From Bacillota bacterium (GTDB lineage: Bacteria; Bacillota; UBA4882; UBA8346): a stretch of DNA of 64,000 nt. This document shows positions 24,229-33,197 of this stretch, one piece after another; position 1 is the stretch's first letter, and each line of letters begins with the position of its first letter. A program made the translations under genes and the position numbers. Under the pieces are notes generated by a model that saw only the letters and a list, made by a program, of their open reading frames with translations, had not been told where the DNA came from and ran no database searches. The stretch is taken from assembly GCA_023426245.1 (NCBI GenBank), contig JAFABB010000039.1:62001-126000 (forward strand), given 5' to 3'.

Positions 24229-25182
24229 ATGAAAAAGCAGCCCGATTTCCAATATGGAGGGCAGGCCGTAATCGAAGGCGTCATGATGAGGGGACGCGAT
24301 TACCTTGCTGTGGCGGTCCGTAAAAGCAATGGCGAAATCGTGATTAAAAAGGATCCGGTGGGAACAATCACCAAAAAATATCCCTGGTTGAAATGGCCCT
24401 TTATCCGCGGAGTCGTTTCTTTATGCGAGTCTTTTGGAGTCGGAATGAGGGCTTTGCTGTTTTCCGCCGACCAATTCATGGAGGGCGAAGGGGAGGAAGA
24501 AACCAAATTGTCTTCCTGGGAAACCACTTTAATGGTGGCGGTCGCCATCGCCATGTCGGTTTTACTGTTTGTGGTGCTCCCGTTGTTAGGCAGAATGCTG
24601 GTCAACCAGTTTATACCGGCCCAGGGTCATCTCTGGGGAAATCTGGTGGAGAGTGTTTTAAGAATGTTCATTTTGGTTGCCTATATCGCCGGGGTGTCCG
24701 TGATGAAAGACATCCGGCGGGTTTTTGCATATCATGGAGCGGAACATAAAGTGATAAACACTTTTGAAGCCAAAGAAGATTTGACGGTGGAGAATGCCAG
24801 GAAACATACGACATTTCATCCCCGTTGCGGGACCAGCTTTCTATTGTTTGTGGTGATTGTCAGCGCGGTCTTTTTCTCCTTTTTGAAATATGATACGATC
24901 TGGATGCGTTTTGCAACCCGGATTTTGTTATTGCCGGTAGTGGCGGGAGTTTCCTATGAGATCATCAAATTTACCGGTAGACACCAAAATTTCTTTTTAT
25001 GGCGCTGGTTGAGCCAGCCCGGTTTTTGGCTGCAAAAATTAACCACCCGGGAGCCGGATGATCAGCAATTGGAAGTGGCTATTAATTCGTTGGTTGCCGT
25101 ATTACATGAAGAGGCGCCGGTTATTGTCGGCGGCAAAGTGTATGCCGCTGAGAAAGTTGAAATCGAAGCAGCTACCACTTAA
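24229..25182 (+). CDS. yqhQ: DUF1385 family membrane protein (YqhQ-like)
   Basis: A 317-residue protein of the DUF1385 family. It starts YGGQAVIEGVMMRG, the family hallmark. The central membrane segments are at about residues 100-120, 140-160, 205-225 and 230-250. Between them is the conserved YHGAEHKVINTFE, with HPRCGTSFLLFV after it. Function is unknown. The gene commonly lies upstream of prfA-prmC in Bacillota, exactly as here. ATG follows GGAAGGTG, and prfA begins 32 bases later. Confidence 0.9.
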   Translation: MKKQPDFQYGGQAVIEGVMMRGRDYLAVAVRKSNGEIVIKKDPVGTITKKYPWLKWPFIRGVVSLCESFGVGMRALLFSADQFMEGEGEEETKLSSWETTLMVAVAIAMSVLLFVVLPLLGRMLVNQFIPAQGHLWGNLVESVLRMFILVAYIAGVSVMKDIRRVFAYHGAEHKVINTFEAKEDLTVENARKHTTFHPRCGTSFLLFVVIVSAVFFSFLKYDTIWMRFATRILLLPVVAGVSYEIIKFTGRHQNFFLWRWLSQPGFWLQKLTTREPDDQQLEVAINSLVAVLHEEAPVIVGGKVYAAEKVEIEAATT

Positions 25183-25213
25183 TGGCTGGTAGCGATGATA
25201 TTATGGAGATACT

Positions 25214-26284
25214 ATGTTAGATAAGTTGGCGTCCATTGAAGAAAAATATCGAGAATTAACAGAACAATTAAGCGATCCGGAAGTCATTTCCGATCCTCCT
25301 TTGTTTCAGAAGTTGGCCAAAGCCAGTGCCGCCATAAGCGAATTGGCATCCACCTATCAGGAATATAAAAGAGTGCATGAGGATATCCTCACCGCCTCTG
25401 AAATGATGAAAGAGGAAACCGGCGCTGCGGCTGATCTTTTGTTTCAGGAAATGAAACAATTGGAAGCTGAAGAAGCCAAACTTCTGGAACGAATTAAAAT
25501 ATTGCTGCTCCCTAAAGATCCCAACGATGATAAAAACGTCATCGTGGAAATCCGGGCCGGTACCGGTGGCGAGGAAGCGGCTTTATTTGCCGCCGACTTG
25601 TTCCGGATGTATACCCGTTATGGCGAATCCAAGGGCTGGCGTATTGAGATTCTGAGTTCCAGTGAAGCCGATAGGGGCGGTTTTAAAGAAATTATTTTTA
25701 CGGTTGAAGGCAACCGGGTGTACAGCCGGTTGAAGTATGAGAGCGGCGTTCACCGGGTGCAAAGAGTTCCCGAGACGGAAGCAAACGGCAGGATTCATAC
25801 TTCCGCCGCAACGGTAGCCGTATTGATTCAGGCCGAAGAGGTCGATGTGGATATTAACCCGAATGACCTGCGAATTGATGTTTTCCGGGCCGGCGGCCAT
25901 GGCGGTCAGTGCGTCAATACGACGGACTCGGCCGTTCGGATTACCCACTTACCCACCGGACTGGTCGTGATTTGCCAGGATGAAAAATCCCAATTGAAAA
26001 ATAAAGAGAAAGCGATGAAAGTATTACGGGCCAGGCTCTATGAAAAATTCAGCAGCGAGCAGCATGAAGAAATGGCGCAGGCACGTAGGGATATGGTTGG
26101 TTCGGGGGACCGCAGTGAGCGGATACGCACCTATAATTTTCCCCAGAACCGTTTGACGGATCATCGTATCAACTTGACAGTATACCATTTGGATTCAAAT
26201 ATTGAAGGAAATCTGGATGAGGTAATCGAGCCGCTGATTACTGCGGCCCAAGCCGAACTTTTAAAAAATGTCGATCAACAATAA
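25214..26284 (+). CDS. prfA: peptide chain release factor 1
   Basis: RF1 has 356 residues here, the standard length. It shows the peptidyl-tRNA hydrolysis motif GGQ in AGGHGGQCVNTTDSAVR. The codon-recognition region reads VHRVQRVPETEANGRIHTSAA, with PET in the place of the PxT anticodon motif. It recognises UAA and UAG stop codons. Its 3' end overlaps the prmC start by 17 bases; PrmC methylates the GGQ glutamine, so the pair is functionally coupled. Confidence 0.97.
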   Translation: MLDKLASIEEKYRELTEQLSDPEVISDPPLFQKLAKASAAISELASTYQEYKRVHEDILTASEMMKEETGAAADLLFQEMKQLEAEEAKLLERIKILLLPKDPNDDKNVIVEIRAGTGGEEAALFAADLFRMYTRYGESKGWRIEILSSSEADRGGFKEIIFTVEGNRVYSRLKYESGVHRVQRVPETEANGRIHTSAATVAVLIQAEEVDVDINPNDLRIDVFRAGGHGGQCVNTTDSAVRITHLPTGLVVICQDEKSQLKNKEKAMKVLRARLYEKFSSEQHEEMAQARRDMVGSGDRSERIRTYNFPQNRLTDHRINLTVYHLDSNIEGNLDEVIEPLITAAQAELLKNVDQQ

Positions 26285-27155
26285 CCTGACGATAGGGGAA
26301 ATCATTTCCAAAACAACCCCTTTTTTTGCTGAAAAAGGAATACCCGGTCCCCGCTTGGAGGCCGATTTGTTGCTGGCTCATATATTGAATTTGCCACGGG
26401 TTCAGCTTTATTCCCAGTGGGATCGCCCGCTCAATCCAGGGGAAATCCAAAAGTACCGGGAAATTATCGTTAAAAGAGTTGGAGGCCAACCACTGGCCTA
26501 TCTGACCGGTAAAAAATCTTTTTTAAGCTGGGATCTTACGGTTACTCCGGATGTGTTGATCCCCCGCCCTGAGACGGAGATTTTGGTCGAAGCTGCCTGC
26601 GATATGTTCAAAGAACGCCAAGTTCAGATCCACGGCATTGATGTAGGCACCGGAAGCGGAGCCATTGTGATTGCCCTCGCCAAACTGTTGAATCAAAGCC
26701 AGTGGCTGGCGGTGGATGTTTCCGAGAAAGCTCTGAAGATTGCCTCCGAGAATGCCCAAGTTCTGGGAGTCGATACCCGGATCACATTTTTAAATGGTGA
26801 TTTGTTAGACCCTATATTGAATGATGTTGCATCCGGAGCCAAGTTCGACTTGGTTGTTTCCAATCCTCCCTATATTCCATCGGACGAGATCGCCAAATTA
26901 CAAATCGAAGTGCGTCAGGAACCGCGACTAGCCTTAGATGGCGGTATTGATGGGTTAGATATCTACAGACGGTTATTTCCCCAGGTGAAAAAGATCCTAT
27001 CGGCAGACGGGGCTTTGATTTTCGAACATGGCGATGGACAGGGGAGCGCATTAGAAACCTTGGCCTTCGAAAATGGTTTTAGCAGTGAATCTCTAAAAGA
27101 TCTGGCCGGGAGGGAAAGGGTTCTTATTTGCCGGCCCGGTAAAGAAAATGCATGA
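26268..27155 (+). CDS. prmC: release factor glutamine N5-methyltransferase
   Basis: A 295-residue SAM-dependent methyltransferase (HemK/PrmC) that methylates the glutamine of the GGQ motif in release factors. It has a helical N-terminal domain, the SAM motif DVGTGSGAIVIALA and the catalytic NPPY in LVVSNPPYIP. The start overlaps prfA, and its end overlaps the hypA start by 8 bases, which places the hyp operon under the same transcript. Confidence 0.95.
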   Translation: MSINNNLTIGEIISKTTPFFAEKGIPGPRLEADLLLAHILNLPRVQLYSQWDRPLNPGEIQKYREIIVKRVGGQPLAYLTGKKSFLSWDLTVTPDVLIPRPETEILVEAACDMFKERQVQIHGIDVGTGSGAIVIALAKLLNQSQWLAVDVSEKALKIASENAQVLGVDTRITFLNGDLLDPILNDVASGAKFDLVVSNPPYIPSDEIAKLQIEVRQEPRLALDGGIDGLDIYRRLFPQVKKILSADGALIFEHGDGQGSALETLAFENGFSSESLKDLAGRERVLICRPGKENA

Positions 27156-27495
27156 ATTAGCATTAACTGAGAAAATGTTTAAAATCGTGTTGGACGAGGC
27201 CCGCTCCCATCAAGCCAAGCGGGTGACGAAAGTGACCATTTCCGTTGGTGAGCTTTCAGGAATCGTCCCTGGTTCCGTAGAAACCTACTTTCAACTTCTT
27301 GCCAAAGGTACGATCGCCGAGGGAGCTAATTTAGAATTCAACAGGGTTTTGGCCCGTTTATTTTGTATCAATTGCCAGAAGGAGTTTACCAAAAAAGCTG
27401 CAGATTTTACCTGTCCGGACTGTGGCAATTTAGCCCGTTTAACAGAGATAGGGCAGGAATGTTTGGTAGAAAGCATGGAGGTGGATAATGAATGA
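27148..27495 (+). CDS. hypA: hydrogenase/urease nickel incorporation protein HypA
   Basis: A 115-residue nickel metallochaperone. The N-terminal MHELALTEKM contains His2, the nickel ligand. The zinc site is CINCQ (about residue 73) and CPDCG (about 90). It hands nickel to [NiFe]-hydrogenase together with HypB. It overlaps prmC upstream and hypB downstream (ATGA), so translation is coupled through the operon. Confidence 0.95.
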   Translation: MHELALTEKMFKIVLDEARSHQAKRVTKVTISVGELSGIVPGSVETYFQLLAKGTIAEGANLEFNRVLARLFCINCQKEFTKKAADFTCPDCGNLARLTEIGQECLVESMEVDNE

Positions 27496-28145
27496 AAATT
27501 GAAATTGAACAAGATTTATTTGAAAGAGAAGCCCAGTTGGCAGCGGCCAATGCCGAATGGATGAAGAAAAGGGGTCTGATGGCTCTTAATTTAATGGGTA
27601 CCCCCGGGGCCGGTAAAACCAGTATTATCAAAAACACCGCCCGTTTACTAAAGGTCCCGATGGCTGTTATTGAAGGAGATCCAGCCTCCAGTATTGATAC
27701 GGATTTGTTAAAGTCAGCCGGGATTCCCGCTTATCAAATCAATACCGAAGGGGTCTGTCACTTGGATGCGGCAATGGTGGCCGATGCTCTTAATAAATTT
27801 GAAGTAGCGCCACGAACCGTACTGTTTATTGAAAATGTGGGGAATTTAATTTGCACCGCCAGTTATCCTTTGGGTGAAGCCATTCGGGTGGTGGTGGTAG
27901 GCGCCAGTGAGGGCGACGATAAACCCTTTAAATATCCGGATATTTTCCAAACCGCCAACGTGGTCATTTTAAATAAAACGGATTTAGAGTCGGCGGTTAA
28001 CTTTAATCTCAAACGTTTTTATGAAGGGATTAACAGCCTGAAACCGAAGCTTCCGGTGTTTGAAGTCTCATGCAAGACCGGAAACGGACTGGAAGCCTGG
28101 GTGAATTGGTTGGCTGTTCAAGTAGCATCCTATTGGGCCGGGTGA
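27492..28145 (+). CDS. hypB: hydrogenase nickel incorporation GTPase HypB
   Basis: A 217-residue SIMIBI GTPase that drives nickel delivery during [NiFe]-hydrogenase maturation. The P-loop is GTPGAGKTS, the conserved IEGDPAS and EGVCHLD segments are present, and the NKTD specificity motif is seen in VILNKTDL. No N-terminal histidine-rich nickel-storage stretch and no CxxCGC motif is present, so this is the short form. hypF starts 5 bases after its stop. Confidence 0.94.
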   Translation: MKIEIEQDLFEREAQLAAANAEWMKKRGLMALNLMGTPGAGKTSIIKNTARLLKVPMAVIEGDPASSIDTDLLKSAGIPAYQINTEGVCHLDAAMVADALNKFEVAPRTVLFIENVGNLICTASYPLGEAIRVVVVGASEGDDKPFKYPDIFQTANVVILNKTDLESAVNFNLKRFYEGINSLKPKLPVFEVSCKTGNGLEAWVNWLAVQVASYWAG

Positions 28146-28150
28146 GCGTC

Positions 28151-30445
28151 ATGGAGCGGCGGCATTTAAATATCAGCGGTTTGGTGCAAGGGGTTGGTTT
28201 CCGACCCTTTTTGTATAACCTGGCTGTCGAGGAAGGACTTACCGGATGGGTCCGCAATAATTTCGGCGGCGTGGAGCTTGAAATTCAGGGGGAGCGCTCT
28301 AAAGTTCTCTCGTTTTTAGACAACCTGTCTCCGAAAGCGCCTCCGGCTGCTGTCATTGACTCCCTAACGGTCACTGAAATTCCACCGATACCGGAAAGGG
28401 AATTTGTGATCGTAAGGAGTGAATTGGGTGCCCTTAGCGGTTCGCCATTGCCGGATCAAGGAATTTGTAAGGAATGTGCTGAGGAAATTACCCGCCGGGA
28501 TGATCGCCGTTACGGGTATTCTTTAAACAGTTGCACAGTCTGTGGCCCCCGTTTTTCGATCATGGATGGCCTGCCCTTTGACCGTCAAAGGACCTCCATG
28601 GCGAAGTTCCCATTATGCCCAAAATGTCAAGCTGAATACGAATCCCCGGCTAGTAGACGCTTTCATGGTCAAACCATTTCTTGTCCGGAATGTGGCCCGG
28701 AGCTTTGGTTCACCAATCCTCTGGGAGAAAGAGTCCCCGGAGATCCGTTTCATACAGCCGGTGAAATCCTGATAAAAGGAGGCATCATCGGTATAAAGGG
28801 CGTCGGTGGCTTTCATTTGGCCTGTTCGGCAGGAAATGAGCAGGTTGTCCAGAGGCTCCGGAAACTCAAGGGCCGGGATAACCGGGCTTTCGCGGTGATG
28901 TTTCGCGATTTGGAAGTGGTGAGAGATGAATGCGAGTTTTGTCCGGAAGAAGCCGCGGCATTAATTTCTCCGGCCCGGCCGATTCTTTTGTTGAAACAGA
29001 AGAAAACTGGAAATATCGCCCCTTCGGTGAACCCGGGCTTGCGGGAGCTTGGCGTATTTCTTCCTTACACCGGCATACATCCGGGGATATTTAACGAGTT
29101 AGCCCTGGGCAGTGAAATGTTTGCCCTGGTTCTGACCAGCGGTAACCGCTCGGGGGAACCGTTGACCATCGATGATTGCTCGGCTTTTCAAGAATTGACT
29201 TCAATGGTTGACGGTTTTCTGGTTCATAACCGTCCAATCTTATGGCGCTGTGATGATTCGGTGCTTCGTTTTGCCCAAGGCAAGCTGTTGGGTATCCGCC
29301 GTTCAAGGGGATACGCGCCCTCACCCGTGAAGGTCAGCGCTTCGATGGTCCCGCTCCTGGCCTGTGGAGCCCAACAAAAGAATGTTTTTGCCCTTACCAA
29401 AGGGGATCGGGTTTTTTTAAGCCCTCATCAGGGTGATTTGGATCAGTTGGCAACATTTATCAGTTATCAGGAAACCATTCAGCGTTTTCAGCGTTTATTA
29501 AAATGTGAACCGGAATGGGCCATTCATGATCTCCATCCAGACTACCATTCAACGTTGTTTGCCCATAAAACATCATTAAAAACCATCGCTGTCCAACATC
29601 ATTTGGCCCATCTGGCCAGCGTGATTGCGGCCTGTCAAATCAAAGGACCCATTATTGGTGTCGCTTTTGATGGATCGGGCTACGGCACAGACGGCAAGGT
29701 GTGGGGTGGCGAATTTATAAGCGGTGAGGAGACTGCCTGGAGGAGAAACGCTTATTTCAGTTACTATCCAATGCCTGGCGGCGAAGCGGCCATCCGGGAA
29801 CCTTGGCGGATGGCTGCCTCTTATCTGCAATCGCACCGCCCGGATAAATTAATCCAGTGGCTCACTGAAAACAATCTGGACCATCAGTGGCTTTCATTGC
29901 AATCAGCAATTAAACTGGCTATTAACACGCCTTATACATCATCAGCCGGACGGATTTTTGATGGGGTAGCTGCGCTTATCGGAGGACCTTTGACGGTTAG
30001 CTATGAGGGGGAGGCTGCTGTTTGGCTGGAAAATATAACGGATAACATTCCTGGCGGGATATACCGGTACCGTATTGAACAGGCGGAAAAGGGGTTCCGG
30101 GTAGATCCGGGATTGATTACCGCTCAAGTTATGGATGATTTGGGGTACTGCCAGCCGGGGGAAATCAGTATGAAATTTCACCGGACAATGGCAGAACTCA
30201 TTGCTGAAATGGCGGGACGGATTCATGTTCAAACCGGATACCGTCAGGTCGTATTAAGCGGAGGAGTTTTTCAAAACCGTTTATTGCTTGATCTCACTGT
30301 TCAAATATTACATCGTCATGGATTTAAAGTTTACATCCCGGAACTCGTCCCGTTGAATGACGGCGGAATCGCTTTGGGTCAGGCTTATTTGGGTAATTTA
30401 ATGATTGAAAGGGGAATTACCGATGTGTTTAGCAGTTCCCGGTAA
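28151..30445 (+). CDS. hypF: carbamoyltransferase HypF
   Basis: A 764-residue enzyme that makes the cyanide precursor of the [NiFe] site from carbamoyl phosphate and passes it to HypE. It has an N-terminal acylphosphatase-like domain (VQGVGFRPFLYNLA) and then two zinc-finger pairs (CKECAEE...CTVCGP and CPKCQAEY...CPECGP). A YrdC-like domain follows, and a Kae1-like C-terminal domain contains HHLAHLASV and VAFDGSGYGTDG. ATG at 28151 is chosen because homologues begin there; the frame is open from 28070. The end overlaps hypC. Confidence 0.95.
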   Translation: MERRHLNISGLVQGVGFRPFLYNLAVEEGLTGWVRNNFGGVELEIQGERSKVLSFLDNLSPKAPPAAVIDSLTVTEIPPIPEREFVIVRSELGALSGSPLPDQGICKECAEEITRRDDRRYGYSLNSCTVCGPRFSIMDGLPFDRQRTSMAKFPLCPKCQAEYESPASRRFHGQTISCPECGPELWFTNPLGERVPGDPFHTAGEILIKGGIIGIKGVGGFHLACSAGNEQVVQRLRKLKGRDNRAFAVMFRDLEVVRDECEFCPEEAAALISPARPILLLKQKKTGNIAPSVNPGLRELGVFLPYTGIHPGIFNELALGSEMFALVLTSGNRSGEPLTIDDCSAFQELTSMVDGFLVHNRPILWRCDDSVLRFAQGKLLGIRRSRGYAPSPVKVSASMVPLLACGAQQKNVFALTKGDRVFLSPHQGDLDQLATFISYQETIQRFQRLLKCEPEWAIHDLHPDYHSTLFAHKTSLKTIAVQHHLAHLASVIAACQIKGPIIGVAFDGSGYGTDGKVWGGEFISGEETAWRRNAYFSYYPMPGGEAAIREPWRMAASYLQSHRPDKLIQWLTENNLDHQWLSLQSAIKLAINTPYTSSAGRIFDGVAALIGGPLTVSYEGEAAVWLENITDNIPGGIYRYRIEQAEKGFRVDPGLITAQVMDDLGYCQPGEISMKFHRTMAELIAEMAGRIHVQTGYRQVVLSGGVFQNRLLLDLTVQILHRHGFKVYIPELVPLNDGGIALGQAYLGNLMIERGITDVFSSSR

Positions 30446-30680
30446 ACTAATGAAAATAGAAGGTCATCAAGGTGAAGTTGATTTCTCGGGAGTTTGCCGT
30501 CAGGCTGATCTGCGACTCGTACCTCAGGCCAAGGCGGGAGATTTTGTATTGGTTCATGCCGGATGCGCCATTCAAATTGTACCGGAAGATGAAGCCCTGG
30601 AGACTTTGAAATTGTTCCATGAAGTGATGGGCGAGGAAGGCACAAATGAAAAAGAACCGTTTGGGGCCTGGGAAAAATGA
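30423..30680 (+). CDS. hypC: hydrogenase assembly chaperone HypC
   Basis: An 85-residue HypC/HybG chaperone starting MCLAVPGKLM. The essential Cys2 coordinates the Fe(CN)2CO intermediate with HypD. ATG at 30423 gives this exact N-terminus; the ATG at 30405 would bury the cysteine and is not used. The start lies inside the end of hypF, and the stop overlaps hypD by 4 bases. Confidence 0.94.
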   Translation: MCLAVPGKLMKIEGHQGEVDFSGVCRQADLRLVPQAKAGDFVLVHAGCAIQIVPEDEALETLKLFHEVMGEEGTNEKEPFGAWEK

Positions 30681-31744
30681 AGGAAATGAATCCGACCGCA
30701 CTCATCCGCCGGTTTCAAGAAAAATATCGTGACAGTCGATTTACCCTGATGGAAGTTTGCGGAACTCACACCCATGAAATCCGTAAAGCCGGCATCCATC
30801 AGTTGCTGCCCAAAGGAGTCCGTCTGCTATCGGGACCGGGTTGTCCGGTATGTGTAACCGGCAGCGGCTATATCGAACAGGCCATCAATCTCAGCCGCAG
30901 GCCCAAGATGATCATTACAACATTCGGAGATTTATTGAAAGTTCCTGGAAATACCGGAACTTTAGCGGAAGCCAGGGCGGATGGAAGTCGGATACGGGTG
31001 ATTTACTCTCCTTTGGATGGGGTAGAGCTGGCAAAATCTTATCCCGAAGCTGAAGTTGTTTTCTTAGGCGTGGGTTTTGAGACCACCGCGCCGGTAATTG
31101 CCCTGGCAGTTCAAACCGCCAGGGAGCAGGGTGTCCAAAATTTCTCAATTCTTCCGGCCTTTAAAATTCTGCGGCCCGCCATGGAAACATTGTTGCAGGA
31201 TCCTGAAATCAATATTGATGGCTTGATCGCTCCGGGCCATCTCGGGGTTATTATTGGCGCCAGCGCTTTTTCTTTTTTGGTATCGGAGTATCATATACCC
31301 ACAGTAGTCACAGGCTTTAAATCAAATGAGTTATGGCTGGGGTTAACGGCATTGGCTAGACAAATCGTCAACGGTAAGGTTGAACTGGAAAATATGTATC
31401 CTGGGGCAGTGCAGGAAGAAGGAAATCTTTCGGCACAGCATCTGATGAGAGAGGTATTTATACCGGAGGATACGGAGTGGCGGGGCCTGGGTTTGGTCCC
31501 GGGGTCCGGATTGGGGTTCAATCAAGCTTACCTACAATATGATGCCCGGATTCGTTTTGGATTGGAACCGATCCTTTCGATGGAGCCTTCCGGTTGCCTT
31601 TGCGGAGCAATATTGCTTGGAAAGGAAGAACCGGAAAACTGTCCTCATTTTGGCAGTGCCTGTAAACCCGATCACCCGGTGGGGCCTTGTATGGTTTCTT
31701 CGGAAGGAACCTGCGCCGCCCATTTTTATTATCCGAAACCCTAG
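30677..31744 (+). CDS. hypD: hydrogenase maturation protein HypD
   Basis: A 355-residue iron-sulfur scaffold on which Fe(CN)2CO is assembled with HypC and HypE. The active-site region is MEVCGTHTHE, the thiol pair is GPGCPVCVT, and the GFETTAP motif is present. The C-terminal [4Fe-4S] cysteines are in CLCGAILLGK, NCPHFGSAC and GPCMVSSEGTC. All expected cysteines are present and the length is standard. ATGA overlaps the hypC stop. Confidence 0.95.
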   Translation: MKEMNPTALIRRFQEKYRDSRFTLMEVCGTHTHEIRKAGIHQLLPKGVRLLSGPGCPVCVTGSGYIEQAINLSRRPKMIITTFGDLLKVPGNTGTLAEARADGSRIRVIYSPLDGVELAKSYPEAEVVFLGVGFETTAPVIALAVQTAREQGVQNFSILPAFKILRPAMETLLQDPEINIDGLIAPGHLGVIIGASAFSFLVSEYHIPTVVTGFKSNELWLGLTALARQIVNGKVELENMYPGAVQEEGNLSAQHLMREVFIPEDTEWRGLGLVPGSGLGFNQAYLQYDARIRFGLEPILSMEPSGCLCGAILLGKEEPENCPHFGSACKPDHPVGPCMVSSEGTCAAHFYYPKP

Positions 31745-31754
31745 GATTTAGAAA

Positions 31755-31925
31755 AGCAACCTCACCCGCGCCCTTCCGTCGAAGGCGCACCCTCTCCTAA
31801 CGAAGCCGGAACATTGTAGCTATTTCAAGGAGAGGGTTTACTTAAGTTTCAGGCCGATCACCCCTCTCCAAGAAACATCTACTCGAAACAACTCCGTTCG
31901 GAGAGGGGCCGGGGGTGAGGTCGCT
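31755..31925. repeat. CCTCACCC-type palindromic repeat element
   Basis: A 171-bp non-coding element between hypD and hypE. Its outer arms are AGCAACCTCACCC (31755-31767) and GGGTGAGGTCGCT (31913-31925), with one mismatch. Inside are CCTCTCC/GGAGAGG pairs. A related element lies at 34431-34594. Confidence 0.75.
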
Positions 31926-31981
31926 TTTAGGTATCCATAATCTGTGGATCTTTTTTATCATAAAAAAATAGGAGTTTTTCA

Positions 31982-33043
31982 ATGGCAGAGAAAATTCGAC
32001 TGGCACATGGCGGTGGTGGAGAAGCCACTGCAGAATTGATTCAAAGGGTTTTTTGGTCAAGACTGCAATATCCGGAATTGTTAAAAGGGAATGACGCTTC
32101 TTTGCTGGAGCTTACCAATGCCGTGCCGGGCGCGGCGAATCCTTCGCAAACCACAGAATCCTTTGGCAATAGCCGGATAGCCGTCACTACCGATTCCTTT
32201 GTGGTAACGCCCTGGAAGTTTCCGGGCGGTGATATCGGCAGGTTGGCCATATGCGGGACAGTCAATGATTTAACGATGATGGGTGCTGCTATCTTAGGGT
32301 TAACAGTGGGCTTTATTATCGAGGAAGGTTTTTTCCTCTCGGATTTGGAGTTGATTGTCCAGTCATTGGCTGACACAGCCGTGGAGGCGGGGATTAAGGT
32401 CGTTGCCGGAGATACCAAAGTAGTCAATAAGGGTGCGGCCGATGGTATTTATATCAATACTACGGGTATTGGCCTTGTCGGTTCCGCGGTTCATTTAGGT
32501 GGGGAGCTGGCCCGCCCGGGTGACCGGGTCATTGTTACTGGTTCTATCGGGGATCATGGGGCGGCTATCTTGCTTGCCAGGGGAGAGTTGGGAATTCACG
32601 GGCCCCTTGAAAGTGATGTTGCACCGTTAAATCGGATGCTGTTGCCTCTCATTCAACAATTCCCCGGTCAAATAAGGGTTCTGCGGGATCCGACCCGTGG
32701 AGGGCTGGCAACGACATTCAATGAAATTGCCAAGCAATCGGCGGTTTCAATTCGTTTGGAAGAAGAGCGGATCTATGTGAAACCGCAAGTTGAAGGGATT
32801 ACGAGCCTGCTTGGGCTGGACCCTTTATATTTAGCCAATGAGGGGAAGGCCATCATGATATGCGAAGATTCGATCAGCGAAAAGTTGCTTGAACTGTTGC
32901 GCCAAAATCCTTTAGGCAGGGAAGCCTCTATCATTGGACAAGTGACGGCAGCCAATCCCGGTTTGGTCAGTATTCGCACCAAAATGGGCGGGGAAAGAAT
33001 ATTACCGATGGGCAGCGGAGAGCAATTACCAAGAATTTGTTGA
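31982..33043 (+). CDS. hypE: hydrogenase maturation protein HypE
   Basis: A 353-residue ATP-dependent dehydratase of the PurM/AIR-synthase fold. It turns the carbamoyl group on its C-terminal cysteine into a thiocyanate for the [NiFe] active site. It starts KIRLAHGGGGEAT, contains NDLTMMGA and VVAGDTKVV, and ends PRIC with the essential terminal cysteine. It is separated from hypD by about 240 bases holding a palindromic element but runs in the same direction and completes the hypABFCDE set. Confidence 0.95.
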   Translation: MAEKIRLAHGGGGEATAELIQRVFWSRLQYPELLKGNDASLLELTNAVPGAANPSQTTESFGNSRIAVTTDSFVVTPWKFPGGDIGRLAICGTVNDLTMMGAAILGLTVGFIIEEGFFLSDLELIVQSLADTAVEAGIKVVAGDTKVVNKGAADGIYINTTGIGLVGSAVHLGGELARPGDRVIVTGSIGDHGAAILLARGELGIHGPLESDVAPLNRMLLPLIQQFPGQIRVLRDPTRGGLATTFNEIAKQSAVSIRLEEERIYVKPQVEGITSLLGLDPLYLANEGKAIMICEDSISEKLLELLRQNPLGREASIIGQVTAANPGLVSIRTKMGGERILPMGSGEQLPRIC

Positions 33044-33197
33044 GGACTGGACCGATTGATTGACAGGAATGGGCTGTTTTTTAGCGAAATTTTTGGTATT
33101 CAATTCAATGCATGTGGGATTGAACGAATCATGCCGTATATTATTGATTGAATCCGAGTTTTTTAATTTGCAGTAGGGATTATGGAGGTGAGAGTAC

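Noticed and set aside
27148..33043. A hydrogenase structural gene within the hyp region
   Set aside because: All frames are maturation genes; no large- or small-subunit CxxC motifs of [NiFe]-hydrogenase appear.
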